Assembly: GCF_036181745.1 (NCBI RefSeq)
Contig: NZ_CP108080.1
Location: forward strand, 5,211,501-5,275,500
Reading direction: 5' to 3'
Source: Streptomyces sp. NBC_00259
GTDB lineage: Bacteria; Actinomycetota; Actinomycetes; Streptomycetales; Streptomycetaceae
DNA length: 64,000 nucleotides
The notes beneath the pieces were generated by a model. The model did no database searches, had not been told where the DNA came from, and was given only the letters and a program-made list of their open reading frames with translations. The number at the start of each line of letters is the position of its first letter. Position 1 is the stretch's first letter. The translations under genes and the position numbers were made by a program. Shown here piece after piece: positions 33,967 to 43,940 of the stretch.

Positions 33967-34386
33967 ATGACGGAGCAGGGGCGGGAGCCGAGGGCGCTCT
34001 TCGGGATCGCGGAGGTGACCGGGCCCTCCATGTATCCGACGCTGGCGCACGGTGACCAGCTGCTCGTGCACTACGGGGCCGGGGTCGGGCCCGGGGACGT
34101 GGCCGTACTGCGGCATCCGCTGCAGCAGGACCTGCTGATCGTGAAGCGGCTGGTGGAGCGGCGCGAGGGCGGCTGGTGGGTGCTGGGGGACAACCCGCAC
34201 GCCGAGGGGGACAGCCGGGTCTTCGGCGCGGTCCCCGAGGAGCTGCTGCTGGGGCGGGTACGGGCGCGGTACCGGCCGCGCCCGCGAGGTCAGGCCTCGG
34301 TGACGGGAGTGCTGGCCTGGGCGGTCTCCGCGGTACGGCCCGTGCTGTCGGACCGCTCGGTCTCCAGGCGCTTGCGGGCGCGGTAG
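33967..34386 (+). CDS. sodX: Nickel-type superoxide dismutase maturation protease SodX
   Basis: This 139-aa S26-family (signal-peptidase-like) protease has the catalytic Ser in VTGPSMYPTLAHGD and the Lys in LLIVKRLVERREGG, with a C-terminal GDNPHAEGDSRVFG box. It is soluble-looking and removes the SodN propeptide so that His at mature position 1 can bind nickel. The ATG has GGAGG 6-7 bases upstream. It is transcribed away from sodN across a 150-bp promoter region. Its last 97 bases overlap the end of the convergent regulator gene. Confidence 0.9.
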   Translation: MTEQGREPRALFGIAEVTGPSMYPTLAHGDQLLVHYGAGVGPGDVAVLRHPLQQDLLIVKRLVERREGGWWVLGDNPHAEGDSRVFGAVPEELLLGRVRARYRPRPRGQASVTGVLAWAVSAVRPVLSDRSVSRRLRAR

Positions 34387-34919
34387 GCGGCGACGTTGGC
34401 GCGGGTGGCGCAGCGGTCGGAGCAGTAGCGGCGCGAGCGGTTGGTGGACGTGTCCAGGTAGGCGTTGCGGCAGGGTGCGGCCTGGCAGAGGCCCAGGCGG
34501 TCGACGCCGTACTCCGTGAGGTGGAAGGCGAGCCCCATCGCGGCGGTCGCGGCGTATCCGGCGGTCGCGTTCGACGGGTGGTCGGCGAGGTGCATGTGCC
34601 AGCGCGGCCGGCCCTCCTCGTCGAGGTAGTCGTGGCCGGAGATCTGCGGGCTGACCGGGAACTCGAGCAGCAGGGAATTGAGCAGGTCGACGGCCTGGGT
34701 CGGGTCGCCGGAGTCCGCCGCGGTGAAGACCGCGCGCAGCCTGCCCCGTACGGAGCGGAACCGGGTGACGTCCGCGTCGGTCGCGCGGCGCGCCATCTGG
34801 GAGGAGGCGCCGAAGAGCTCGCGGACGGCCTCGACCGACGTGAGCGTGTCCTTGCCGCGCGCCGGCTCCTCGGTGTTGACCAGGCGCACGGCGTAGTCCG
34901 AGTAAGAGGCCAGTTCCAC
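34290..34919 (-). CDS. ABATE/CGNR-type zinc-finger transcriptional regulator
   Basis: This 209-aa protein has an N-terminal ABATE ligand-type domain (LASYSDYAVRLVNT, DLLNSLLLEF) and a C-terminal CGNR zinc finger (CQAAPCRNAYLDTSTNRSRRYCSDRCATRANVAAYRAR, about 155-192) for DNA binding. The N-terminal placement suggests a stress-linked regulator of unknown target. The GTG start is preceded by AAGGAC. The TTACGGAT sequence occurs at about 34929 and again at about 34990, in the region shared with the divergent methyltransferase, and could be its operator. Confidence 0.8.
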   Translation of the reverse strand: MELASYSDYAVRLVNTEEPARGKDTLTSVEAVRELFGASSQMARRATDADVTRFRSVRGRLRAVFTAADSGDPTQAVDLLNSLLLEFPVSPQISGHDYLDEEGRPRWHMHLADHPSNATAGYAATAAMGLAFHLTEYGVDRLGLCQAAPCRNAYLDTSTNRSRRYCSDRCATRANVAAYRARKRLETERSDSTGRTAETAQASTPVTEA

Positions 34920-35010
34920 TTGTAGTCCTTACGGATGAGGTCTAGTGTCGGCGATGGGCGAAGTAACAGATGCTGTGACTTCGAGGGTATTACGGATAGG
35001 GGAGGTTCGG

Positions 35011-35778
35011 ATGGCGGAGACCACGGCGACGACCGGCACCGACTGGCGCGCCTGGCAGGAGAGCTGGGACCGCCAGCAGGAGTGGTACATGCCCGACCGC
35101 GAGGAGCGGTTCGGGGTGATGCTGGACATGGTCGAGGCCTTCGCCGGCCCCGAGCCGAGGATCCTGGATCTCGCGTGCGGTACGGGAAGTATCACGGACA
35201 GGCTGCTCAAGCGGTTCCCCGGAGCGCGGAGCGTCGGGGTCGATCTCGACCCCGCCCTGCTGGCCATCGCCGAGGGGTACTTCGCCGGGGACGAGCGCGT
35301 CACCTTCGTCACCGCCGACCTCAAGGACCCGGGGTGGACCGAGGCCCTGCCGTCCGGCCCGTACGACGCCGTCCTCACCGCGACCGCGCTGCACTGGCTG
35401 CACAGCGAACCGCTGGCCACGCTCTACGGGCAGATCGCCGGTCTCGTCGTGGACGGCGGCGTCTTCATGAACGCCGACCACATGAAGGACGACACCACTC
35501 CCCGGATCAACGCCGCCGAGCGCGCCCACCGCCACACCGGGATGGACGCCGCCAAGGCGGCCGGAGCGCTCGACTGGGCCGACTGGTGGGCCCTGGCGGC
35601 CAAGGACCCCGTGCTCGCCGAGCCCACCGCCCGCCGCTTCGAGATCTACGGCGAGCACGCCGACGGCGACACCCCGTCCGCCCGCTGGCATACCGAGACC
35701 CTGCGCGCCGCCGGCTTCGCCGAGGCCCGCCCCGTATGGGCCTCTCCCTCGGACGCGCTGGTGCTCGCCCTGAAGTGA
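35011..35778 (+). CDS. SAM-dependent class I methyltransferase
   Basis: This 255-aa Rossmann methyltransferase has motif I ILDLACGTGSITDRLLKRFP, motif II near GVDLDPALLAIAE, and VLTATALHWL (motif IV). It resembles trans-aconitate or ubiE-like small-molecule methyltransferases; the acceptor is unknown. The ATG has GGGGAGG 5 bases upstream; the longer frame from 34945 has no support. It is single and bounded by a strong terminator. Confidence 0.8.
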   Translation: MAETTATTGTDWRAWQESWDRQQEWYMPDREERFGVMLDMVEAFAGPEPRILDLACGTGSITDRLLKRFPGARSVGVDLDPALLAIAEGYFAGDERVTFVTADLKDPGWTEALPSGPYDAVLTATALHWLHSEPLATLYGQIAGLVVDGGVFMNADHMKDDTTPRINAAERAHRHTGMDAAKAAGALDWADWWALAAKDPVLAEPTARRFEIYGEHADGDTPSARWHTETLRAAGFAEARPVWASPSDALVLALK

Positions 35779-35790
35779 CCGGACGAAGGA

Positions 35791-35836
35791 CGAACGCCGG
35801 AGGCGGCAGGGCATTCCCTGCCGCCTCCGGCGTTCG
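35791..35836. terminator. 21-bp perfect hairpin, bidirectional terminator
   Basis: 35791-35811 pairs perfectly with 35816-35836 around a 4-base loop (CATT). It separates the converging methyltransferase and ABC transporter transcripts. Confidence 0.8.
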
Positions 35837-35856
35837 GTACGACGGTCCACCGAGCG

Positions 35857-36618
35857 TTACAGCACCTTGGAGAGGAAGGCTTTGGTGCGGTCGTGCTGGG
35901 GGTTGGTGAGGACGTCGCGGGGGTTGCCGGATTCGACGACGACGCCGCCGTCCATGAAGACGAGGGAGTCGCCGACTTCGCGGGCGAAGCCCATCTCGTG
36001 GGTGACGACGACCATGGTCATGCCGTCTTCGGCGAGGCCGCGCATGACGTCGAGGACGTCGCCGACGAGTTCGGGGTCGAGGGCGGAGGTGGGCTCGTCG
36101 AAGAGCATCAGTTTGGGTTCCATCGCGAGGGCGCGGGCGATGGCGACGCGTTGCTGCTGGCCTCCGGAGAGCTGGGAGGGGTAGTTCTGGGCGCGGTCGG
36201 CGAGGCCGACGCGGTCCAGGAGTTTGGCTGCGCGTTCGCGGGCGACGGCCTTGGTCTCGCCCTTGACCTGGATGGGGGCTTCCATGACGTTCTCGAGGGC
36301 GGTCATGTGGGGGAAGAGGTTGAAGCGCTGGAAGACCATGCCGATGTCGCGGCGTTTGAGGGCGACCTCGCTGTCCTTGAGCTCGTAGAGCTTGTCGCCC
36401 TTTTGGCGGTAGCCGACGAGTTCGCCGTCGACGTAGAGCCGGCCCGCGTTGATCTTCTCGAGGTGGTTGATGCAGCGCAGGAAGGTGGACTTGCCGGAGC
36501 CGGAGGGGCCGATGAGGCAGAACACCTCGCGGGGGGCGACTTCGAGGTCGATGCCCTTGAGGACTTCGATGTGGCCGAAGGACTTGTGGACGCCTTCGGC
36601 CTTCACCATGGCGGTCAT
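35857..36618 (-). CDS. Polar amino acid ABC transporter ATPase (GluA-like)
   Basis: This 253-aa ATPase has Walker A GPSGSGKST, the Q-loop near MVFQRFNLFPHMTALEN, signature LSGGQQQRVAIARALA, Walker B LMLFDEPTSALDPE and H-loop VVTHEMGFAREV. This is the GlnQ/GluA subgroup for glutamate, glutamine, cystine or related substrates. The ATG overlaps the permease stop by four bases. An upstream extension of the frame to 37113 is a shadow of the permease gene. It is last in a three-gene operon. Confidence 0.9.
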   Translation of the reverse strand: MTAMVKAEGVHKSFGHIEVLKGIDLEVAPREVFCLIGPSGSGKSTFLRCINHLEKINAGRLYVDGELVGYRQKGDKLYELKDSEVALKRRDIGMVFQRFNLFPHMTALENVMEAPIQVKGETKAVARERAAKLLDRVGLADRAQNYPSQLSGGQQQRVAIARALAMEPKLMLFDEPTSALDPELVGDVLDVMRGLAEDGMTMVVVTHEMGFAREVGDSLVFMDGGVVVESGNPRDVLTNPQHDRTKAFLSKVL

Positions 36619-37559
36619 GCCGCGGCTCCCTTCGGGCGGCGCACCGTGAAGAGGGTGGCCTTGATCTTCTGCAGGGGGGTGGGCGGCAGGCTGCGGCTGG
36701 AGCCGCGGGCGTAGTGGCGTTCGAGGTAGTACTGGCCGACGCTGAGGACCGAGGTCATGATCAGGTACCAGGCGGCGGCGAGGAAGAGCATCTCGACGGG
36801 TGCGCCGGAGGTCTGGCCGATGTCCTGGGCCTGGCGGAAGAGTTCGGAGAACTGGACGACGGCGACCAGGGAGGTGGTCTTGAGCATGTTGATGACTTCG
36901 TTGCCCGTGGGGGGCACGATGACGCGCATGGCCTGGGGGATGACGATGCGGCGCAGGGTCTTGCCCTGGCTCATGCCCAGGGCGTGGGAGGCCTCGGTCT
37001 GGCCTTCGTCGACGGCGAGGAGGCCGGCGCGGCAGATCTCGGCCATGTAGGCGGCTTCGTTGAGTCCCAGTCCCAGCAGTGCGGTGAGGAACGGGGTCAT
37101 GAAGTCGGACCATTCGTCCTTGTAGAACGGGCCGAGGTTGATGAACTCGAAGACGAGGCCGAGGTTGAACCAGACGACGAGCTGGACCAGGACCGGGGTG
37201 CCGCGGAAGAACCAGATGTAGAACCAGGCGATGGAGGAGGTGACCGGGTTGTTCGACAGGCGCATCACGGCGAGGAGGATGCCGCCGATGATGCCGATCG
37301 CCATCGACAGGACGGTCAGGATCAGGGTCTGGCCGACGCCGTCGAGGATGCGCGGGTCGAAGAAGTAGTCGGGGACCGCGCCCCAGTTGATCTTGCCCTG
37401 GGAGAAGGCGTAGACGATCGCGACGAACAGCGCGATCGCGACGACGGCGGTGACATACCGGCCGTAGTGCCGCACCGGAACAGCCGTGATGGCTTCCGGT
37501 CCGGCCTTCGGCGTGGGTGGTGTGTCCTCCGGACCCGTCTTTTCGATGTCGACAGTCAC
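36615..37559 (-). CDS. Polar amino acid ABC transporter permease
   Basis: This 314-aa HisM/GlnP-type permease has a 35-residue cytoplasmic lead (GPEDTPPTPKAGPEAITAV) and about five to six helices. The EAA-like loop ALGMSQGKTLRRIVIPQAMRVI contacts the ATPase. A single permease gene suggests a homodimer. It lies 49 bases after the binding-protein gene and overlaps the ATPase gene. Confidence 0.88.
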   Translation of the reverse strand: MTVDIEKTGPEDTPPTPKAGPEAITAVPVRHYGRYVTAVVAIALFVAIVYAFSQGKINWGAVPDYFFDPRILDGVGQTLILTVLSMAIGIIGGILLAVMRLSNNPVTSSIAWFYIWFFRGTPVLVQLVVWFNLGLVFEFINLGPFYKDEWSDFMTPFLTALLGLGLNEAAYMAEICRAGLLAVDEGQTEASHALGMSQGKTLRRIVIPQAMRVIVPPTGNEVINMLKTTSLVAVVQFSELFRQAQDIGQTSGAPVEMLFLAAAWYLIMTSVLSVGQYYLERHYARGSSRSLPPTPLQKIKATLFTVRRPKGAAA

Positions 37560-37608
37560 GTGGAGCCTTTCAGTGCTTCAGTGCCGAGGTCAGGTTCCGA
37601 CCGGGGGG

Positions 37609-38580
37609 TCAGGAACCGCCGTTGGTCTTGGCCTCGGTCACCGCGCCGGCCTGGACGCCCCACTTGGCGATGATCTTCTCGTACTCGCCGTTCTTGATGA
37701 TGGCGTCGAGCGCGGCCTGGATGGCGTCACGCAGCTGGGTGTTGGTCTTCGCCACCGCGATGCCGTACGGCGCGGCCTCGACCTGCTCGCCCACGATCTG
37801 GAAGTCCTTGCCGCCGCCGGAGGTCTTCACGGCGTAGGCCGCGACGGGGAAGTCCGAGGAGCCGGCGTCCGCGCCGCCCGCACGCAGACGGGTCTGGGCC
37901 TGCTGGTCGTTGTCGAAGGCCTCGATCGTGATCTTGCCCTTCTTGGCCTTCAGGCACTTGGCGTTCTCGGCCTTGGCGAGGTCCTCGGAGACCGTGCCGC
38001 GCTGCACGACGATCTTCTTGCCGCACAGGTCGGCCCAGGTCTTGATGCCCTTGTCGTCACCCTTCTTGGTGTAGATGGAGACACCGGCGGTGAAGTAGTC
38101 GACGAAGTCGACGCCCTCGCCGACCTTCTTGCCGGTCTCGGAGTCCACACCCTCCTGGCGGTCCTTGGTGTCCGTCATGGCCGACATGGCGAGGTCGTAG
38201 CGCTTGGAGCGCAGACCCGTGATGAGGGTGTCGAAGGTGCCGTTCTCGAACTCGAACTTCACCCCGAGCTGCTTGCCCATCGCGTCGGCGATGTCCGGGT
38301 CGATGCCGACGACCTTGCCGGAGCCGTCCTTGAACTCGACCGGCGGGTAGGCGATGTCCGAGCCGACCTTGATGACACCCTTGTCGCGGATCGACTGCGG
38401 GAGCTTGTCCGCCAGCGGAGCGGCGGCGGTGGCGGTGCCGCCCGTCTCCTTGGTGCCCGAGCCCGAGTTCGTCTGGTCACCGCAGGCGGTGAGCACCAGG
38501 GTGCCGGCGACCGCCATCGCGCCGACCGCGGCGATTCGGGACCTGGCTGCGGTCGTGCGACGAGTGGTGCGTGCGGTCAT
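37609..38580 (-). CDS. Polar amino acid ABC transporter substrate-binding lipoprotein
   Basis: This 323-aa periplasmic-type binding protein (SBP_bac_3) has a Tat- or Sec-like basic N-terminus and a lipobox LVLTACGDQ around residue 30. The body shows IKVGSDIAYPPVEFKDGSGKVVGIDPDIADAMGK and DLCGKKIVVQRGTVSEDL. It captures an amino acid for the permease/ATPase pair. The ATG follows GGAGG by 9 bases. It is first gene of the operon, with a long promoter region upstream. Confidence 0.9.
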   Translation of the reverse strand: MTARTTRRTTAARSRIAAVGAMAVAGTLVLTACGDQTNSGSGTKETGGTATAAAPLADKLPQSIRDKGVIKVGSDIAYPPVEFKDGSGKVVGIDPDIADAMGKQLGVKFEFENGTFDTLITGLRSKRYDLAMSAMTDTKDRQEGVDSETGKKVGEGVDFVDYFTAGVSIYTKKGDDKGIKTWADLCGKKIVVQRGTVSEDLAKAENAKCLKAKKGKITIEAFDNDQQAQTRLRAGGADAGSSDFPVAAYAVKTSGGGKDFQIVGEQVEAAPYGIAVAKTNTQLRDAIQAALDAIIKNGEYEKIIAKWGVQAGAVTEAKTNGGS

Positions 38581-39132
38581 GATCGTGGTCCTCCGGCAGT
38601 GTGGTGGAGTTGCCAGGCGGTCGAGCTCGTCTTCGAGTGTCGACCTTGTGTGTTTCCGGCATCTTGCCATTCGGACTAGCCCATTCAGTGGCCTCCGCAT
38701 GTCAAAATCGGATAACGGGTGACCCCCGAAGTGCGACAGGCCGGTACATCAGGGCCGGACCCGCTGCAGCATCTGCAGCGTTTCCTGCTTCTGGCCGGAA
38801 GATCTCCGGTTCGTCTTGGCATACGGACGGTATTCATGGTGCTTTCAACCAGCTGTTCCCGGCGTGTCAGCATATGCCGGTATGAATCCTGTCACCGCAT
38901 GGTCACCGAGCGGACTATGGACTCGTCGGCGGTGCGGTCCGTCCGGTAAGAAGGATCCTTACACCCCTCATCCGGGGCTCAGGGCGCGTTGTGCGGCGCG
39001 CCCGCGCGTACGTACCACCCCTGACGGGCGGGCCAACCGCCCAGGACAGGGAACGGACGCGGTGCCCGCCCACCCCTCCTCAACCAGGAGTGGCCACCCT
39101 CAACTGATGAAGACTTAAGGGGTCAAATCGAC
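38581..39132. other. 552-bp divergent promoter region (amino acid transporter / malic enzyme)
   Basis: No gene is supported here. On the minus strand a TTGACA hexamer at about 38706-38701 could be the -35 box of the transporter operon, but no good -10 follows at standard spacing. AT-richer patches at 38700-38720 and 38840-38900 suggest promoter DNA. AAGGGG lies upstream of the malic enzyme ATG. Confidence 0.4.
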
Positions 39133-40353
<1,221 letters not shown>

Positions 40354-40380
40354 CGCGGTCGTAGGTACGCGCGGAACGGG

Positions 40381-40414
40381 CCGGGTCCCGCACCCCACAG
40401 GGTGCGGGACCCGG
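40381..40414 (+). terminator. Hairpin terminator after malic enzyme
   Basis: A 14-bp perfect stem, CCGGGTCCCGCACC at 40381-40394 paired with 40401-40414, has a 6-base loop. The remaining 40415-40660 shows no gene and should hold the promoter of the phoD operon. Confidence 0.75.
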
Positions 40415-40660
40415 CCCGCTTCGTTCTGCCTCGCCGCGGGCGGCGGCCTGCGGGAGAGGGTCCTGTGCGGCCCGCATGCAGCGAGGTTCTCCTCGGTCTC
40501 GGCGCCGTCGCTCCGCTCGCGTTCGCGGTGCTCCGCGGCCACATCCCGCCCTGATCCAAGAGTTGTATGAACAACTCGGGCCGATGTTCTCCGGGCCGTC
40601 CTCTCCGGTTCACCGCCAACTGCTGGGATGCGTACGCCTAGTTCAAACAAGGAGGCGTGA

Positions 40661-41251
40661 GTGAATCTCGTAGTCAACGGTGACGCCGAGAGCGGACCCG
40701 GAGGGTCCGCCGAGCCGGTCACGGCCGTGACCGGCTGGGACATACGCGAAGGCGCGCCCGCCCTCATCGCGTACAGCCTCGGGGGCGGCTACCCGACCCC
40801 GTCCGACCCCGGACCGGCCGGCCGGCGCAGCCGGTTCTTCTCCGGCGGGAACAGCCCTCGTACCGCACTCGTCCAGGACATCGCCCTGCCGGCCAAGGGC
40901 GCCACCGGACGGTCCGCCGTCGACGCCGGCCGGGTCCGCTACACCCTCGCCGGATGGCTCGGCGGATACGCGACGCAGGAGGACGGCGCGCGGCTGTCCG
41001 TGGAGTTCCGCGATGCCAAGGGCACGCCCGTCGCGCTGTCCGTCCTCGGCCCCGTGACCGCTGCCGAGCGCCTGTCCCGTACCGCACTCGTGGAGCGCAC
41101 CGCGTCCGCGACGGTGCCGCCCGGTGCGCGCACCGCGCGGGTCCTGCTCGTCTTCACCCGCAGTGGCGGCGGCACGTCCAACGACGGTTACGCCGACGCG
41201 ATATCGCTCACCTTGACCGCCACGGCGAAGGCTCACGGGGGACGGAAATGA
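40661..41251 (+). CDS. Hypothetical protein with carbohydrate-binding-like fold, upstream of phoD
   Basis: This 196-aa protein has the pattern NLVVNGDAESGP at its start and beta-rich segments (RYTLAGWLGGYATQEDGARLSVEFRD, ARTARVLLVFTRSGGG). These resemble jelly-roll CBM-like or F-type lectin domains. No signal peptide is seen, so either it is exported by another route or the true start is missed. The GTG start has GGAGG 5 bases upstream. Its stop overlaps the phoD ATG, implying a linked function, perhaps in extracellular phosphate scavenging. Confidence 0.65.
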   Translation: MNLVVNGDAESGPGGSAEPVTAVTGWDIREGAPALIAYSLGGGYPTPSDPGPAGRRSRFFSGGNSPRTALVQDIALPAKGATGRSAVDAGRVRYTLAGWLGGYATQEDGARLSVEFRDAKGTPVALSVLGPVTAAERLSRTALVERTASATVPPGARTARVLLVFTRSGGGTSNDGYADAISLTLTATAKAHGGRK

Positions 41252-42813
41252 CCAAGCTCAACCGACGTGATCTGCTCAAGGCGGCCGGCGCCGCCGGTGC
41301 ACTCAACCTCGTCTGGCCGCTGAGCGCCGGACTCTCGCCCGCCCAGGCCCGTGAGGCCGCAGAGGCGCTCGGCGCCGACTACGACCCCGCGCCGTTCACC
41401 CTGGGCGTCGCCTCCGGCGACCCCCAGCCCGGCAGCGTCCTGCTGTGGACCCGGCTCGCGCCGGAGCCCCTCGCCGCCGAGCAGCGGCTGCCCGAGATCG
41501 TCGAGGTCGACTGGGTCGTGGCCACCGACCCGCAGCTGCGGCGCGTCGTCGCCCGCGGCACGGCTCCGGCCTCCGCCACCCTCGGCCACAGCGTCCACGT
41601 CCCCGTCTCCGGGCTCCGTGCGGGCACCCGTTACTGGTACGCCTTCAAGGCCCTCGGCAGGACCAGCCGCATCGGCCGGACCAGGACCGCGCCCGTCGGC
41701 AACGTCGCCTCCGTACGCTTCGCCGCCGCCAACTGCCAGGCGTTCCACGACGGCTTCTACGCGGCCCACCGCGGAATCGCCCGCGAGAACGTCGACTTCG
41801 TCGTCCACCTCGGCGACTACATCTACGAGCACGGCCAGGTCGGCGGCGTCCCCGCCGACCACGTCCGCGACCACGAGAGCGCGGAGATCTTCACGGTCGC
41901 CGACTACCGCCGCCGCCACGCCCTCTACAAGGGCGACCGCTCCCTGCGCGAGGCCCACGCCGCCCACCCCTGGTTCCTCACCTGGGACGACCACGAGGTC
42001 GCCAACGACTACTCCAGCACCGGGGGCGACGCCCCGTTCATGCAGCGCCGCGCGGCCGCGTACCAGGCCTGGTACGAGAACATGCCGCACCGCGACGCGG
42101 GCAACTCCGCCCTGCCCGACCCCGAGATCCACCGGGTCCGCCGCTGGGGGAACCTGCTGGAGCTCACGGTCCTCGACCTGCGCTCGTACCGCTCGGCGCA
42201 GAACCTCGCCAACGGCACGATCCTGGGCGCCGGCCAGAAGGCGTGGCTGAAGCAGGGGATCGACCGCGCGCCCGACACCTGGCACGTCTGGGCCAACTCG
42301 ATCATGCTGAGCCAGCTGCGCGGCCGCCCGGGCGGCTCGTACATGTTCACCGACCAGTGGGACGGCTTCCTCGCCGAGCGCAAGGAAGTGCTCGGCCACG
42401 TCCACAGCAGCGGCATGGAGGACCTCGTCGTCATCACCGGCGACTGGCACTCGGCCTTCGTCGACGACATCCGTCCCGACTTCGAGGACACGTCCTCGCC
42501 GGTGATCGGCACGGAGTTCACCGCGCACTCCGTCACCTCGGGCGCGTACTCCGCGGACTGGAACGCCGCCAACGGCCCCCTCATGGGCGCGGCGAACCCT
42601 CACCTGAAGTACTTCGAGGGCAACCGCTACGGCTACGACGTCTACGAGGTCACCCCGCAGCGCTTCAGCGCCCATATGCGGGTCATCGCCGACCGCCGCG
42701 ACCCGGCCTCGCCGGTCACGACGCTGACCACCTTCCATGTGGACCGGGGCCGGGCCGGTTCGTACGAGGACCCGGCCACGAAGAACTCGCCCGCCCAGTG
42801 GCGGCGCGACTAG
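41248..42813 (+). CDS. phoD: Alkaline phosphatase D (PhoD), Tat-secreted
   Basis: This 521-aa phosphodiesterase/phosphomonoesterase has a twin-arginine signal (NRRDLLKAAGAAGALNLVWPLS) and an N-terminal PhoD_N domain (FTLGVASGDPQPGSVLLWTRLAP). The catalytic metallophosphatase domain has HLGDYIYEHG, TWDDHEVANDYS and ITGDWHSAFV (Fe/Ca ligands). It releases phosphate outside the cell. It is translationally coupled to the preceding gene (ATGA). PHO-box control is expected, but I could not identify clear repeats. Confidence 0.9.
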   Translation: MTKLNRRDLLKAAGAAGALNLVWPLSAGLSPAQAREAAEALGADYDPAPFTLGVASGDPQPGSVLLWTRLAPEPLAAEQRLPEIVEVDWVVATDPQLRRVVARGTAPASATLGHSVHVPVSGLRAGTRYWYAFKALGRTSRIGRTRTAPVGNVASVRFAAANCQAFHDGFYAAHRGIARENVDFVVHLGDYIYEHGQVGGVPADHVRDHESAEIFTVADYRRRHALYKGDRSLREAHAAHPWFLTWDDHEVANDYSSTGGDAPFMQRRAAAYQAWYENMPHRDAGNSALPDPEIHRVRRWGNLLELTVLDLRSYRSAQNLANGTILGAGQKAWLKQGIDRAPDTWHVWANSIMLSQLRGRPGGSYMFTDQWDGFLAERKEVLGHVHSSGMEDLVVITGDWHSAFVDDIRPDFEDTSSPVIGTEFTAHSVTSGAYSADWNAANGPLMGAANPHLKYFEGNRYGYDVYEVTPQRFSAHMRVIADRRDPASPVTTLTTFHVDRGRAGSYEDPATKNSPAQWRRD

Positions 42814-42862
42814 GTCGTCCGGACGCGACCCGGGAAACCGGGAAAACAGGGTCCGTGTCACA

Positions 42863-42889
42863 CCGGTGCGCGGTTCCGCCGCGCACCGG
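42863..42889 (+). terminator. Hairpin terminator after phoD
   Basis: An 11-bp perfect stem CCGGTGCGCGG/CCGCGCACCGG has a 5-base loop. It lies directly upstream of the next gene's putative -10 (TATCGT, 42897). Confidence 0.65.
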
Positions 42890-42909
42890 CCCGGCCTATC
42901 GTCAAGGTC

Positions 42910-43875
42910 ATGTTCGCCGCATACGCCGCCCGCATCGACCGCGACCAGCCCCTGAACGGCCTCGAACTGGGCGAACGCCCGGCTCCCGAGGCCCGTCCCG
43001 GCTGGACCACCGTCACCGTCAAGGCCGCCTCCCTCAACCACCACGACCTGTGGTCGCTGCGCGGGGTGGGCCTGTCCGAGGACAAACTCCCGATGATCCT
43101 CGGCTGCGACGCCGCCGGCATCGACGCGGACGGGAACGAGGTGGTGCTCCATTCGGTCATCGGCCAGACCGGCCACGGCGTCGGGCCGGGCGAGCCCCGC
43201 TCCATCCTCACCGAGAAGTACCAGGGCACCTTCGCCGAGCAGGTCTCCGTCCCGTCCTGGAACGTGCTGCCCAAGCCCGCGGAACTCTCCTTCGAGGAGG
43301 CCGCGTGCCTCCCGACCGCCTGGCTCACCGCCTACCGCATGCTCTTCACCAACGCGGGCGTACGGCCCGGCGACTCGGTGCTCGTCCAGGGCGCCGGAGG
43401 CGGTGTCGCGACCGCCGCGATCGTCCTCGGAAAGGCGGCGGGGCTGCGCGTCTACGCGACGAGCCGCGACGAGGCCAAGCGGAAGCGGGCCGTCGAGCTG
43501 GGCGCGGTGGACGCGTTCGAGCCGGGCGCCCGGCTGCCGCAGCGCGTGGACGCGGTCATCGAGACCGTCGGCGCCGCGACCTGGTCACATTCGGTCAAGT
43601 CGCTGCGCCCCGGCGGCACCCTGGTGATCTCCGGTGCGACCAGCGGCGACCGCCCCTCGCACGCCGAGCTGACCAGGATCTTCTTCCTGGAGCTGAAGAT
43701 CGTCGGCTCGACGATGGGAACGAAGGACGAGCTGGAGGACCTGCTCTCCTTCTGTGCGGCGACCGGCGTGCGGCCCGTGATCGACGAGGTGCTGCCGCTG
43801 GACCGCGCCCGGGAGGGCTTCGAGAGGATGGCGTCCGGCGAGCTGTTCGGGAAGATTGTCCTGACCAACTCTTGA
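42910..43875 (+). CDS. Zinc-type alcohol dehydrogenase / quinone oxidoreductase family protein
   Basis: This 321-aa medium-chain dehydrogenase/reductase has a GroES-like N-terminal domain (VKAASLNHHDLWSLRG, LGCDAAGID) and a Rossmann domain with VLVQGAGGGVATAAIVLGKAAGLRVYATSRDEAK. The structural-zinc cysteine cluster is absent, so it is more like the zeta-crystallin/QOR branch using NADPH. The substrate is unknown. TATCGT 7 bases before the ATG and no ribosome site suggest a leaderless mRNA. Confidence 0.82.
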   Translation: MFAAYAARIDRDQPLNGLELGERPAPEARPGWTTVTVKAASLNHHDLWSLRGVGLSEDKLPMILGCDAAGIDADGNEVVLHSVIGQTGHGVGPGEPRSILTEKYQGTFAEQVSVPSWNVLPKPAELSFEEAACLPTAWLTAYRMLFTNAGVRPGDSVLVQGAGGGVATAAIVLGKAAGLRVYATSRDEAKRKRAVELGAVDAFEPGARLPQRVDAVIETVGAATWSHSVKSLRPGGTLVISGATSGDRPSHAELTRIFFLELKIVGSTMGTKDELEDLLSFCAATGVRPVIDEVLPLDRAREGFERMASGELFGKIVLTNS

Positions 43876-43940
43876 TGGTTCGTCAGATCTGTTGATGGGA
43901 TCTCCGGCACTACCCGTTCGCGCCGTGCCGGAGGTCGCCC

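Noticed and set aside
36619..37113. 165-codon N-terminal extension of the amino acid ABC ATPase
   Set aside because: The extension is a shadow of the permease gene. The ATG at 36618 gives the normal family length and a 4-base overlap.
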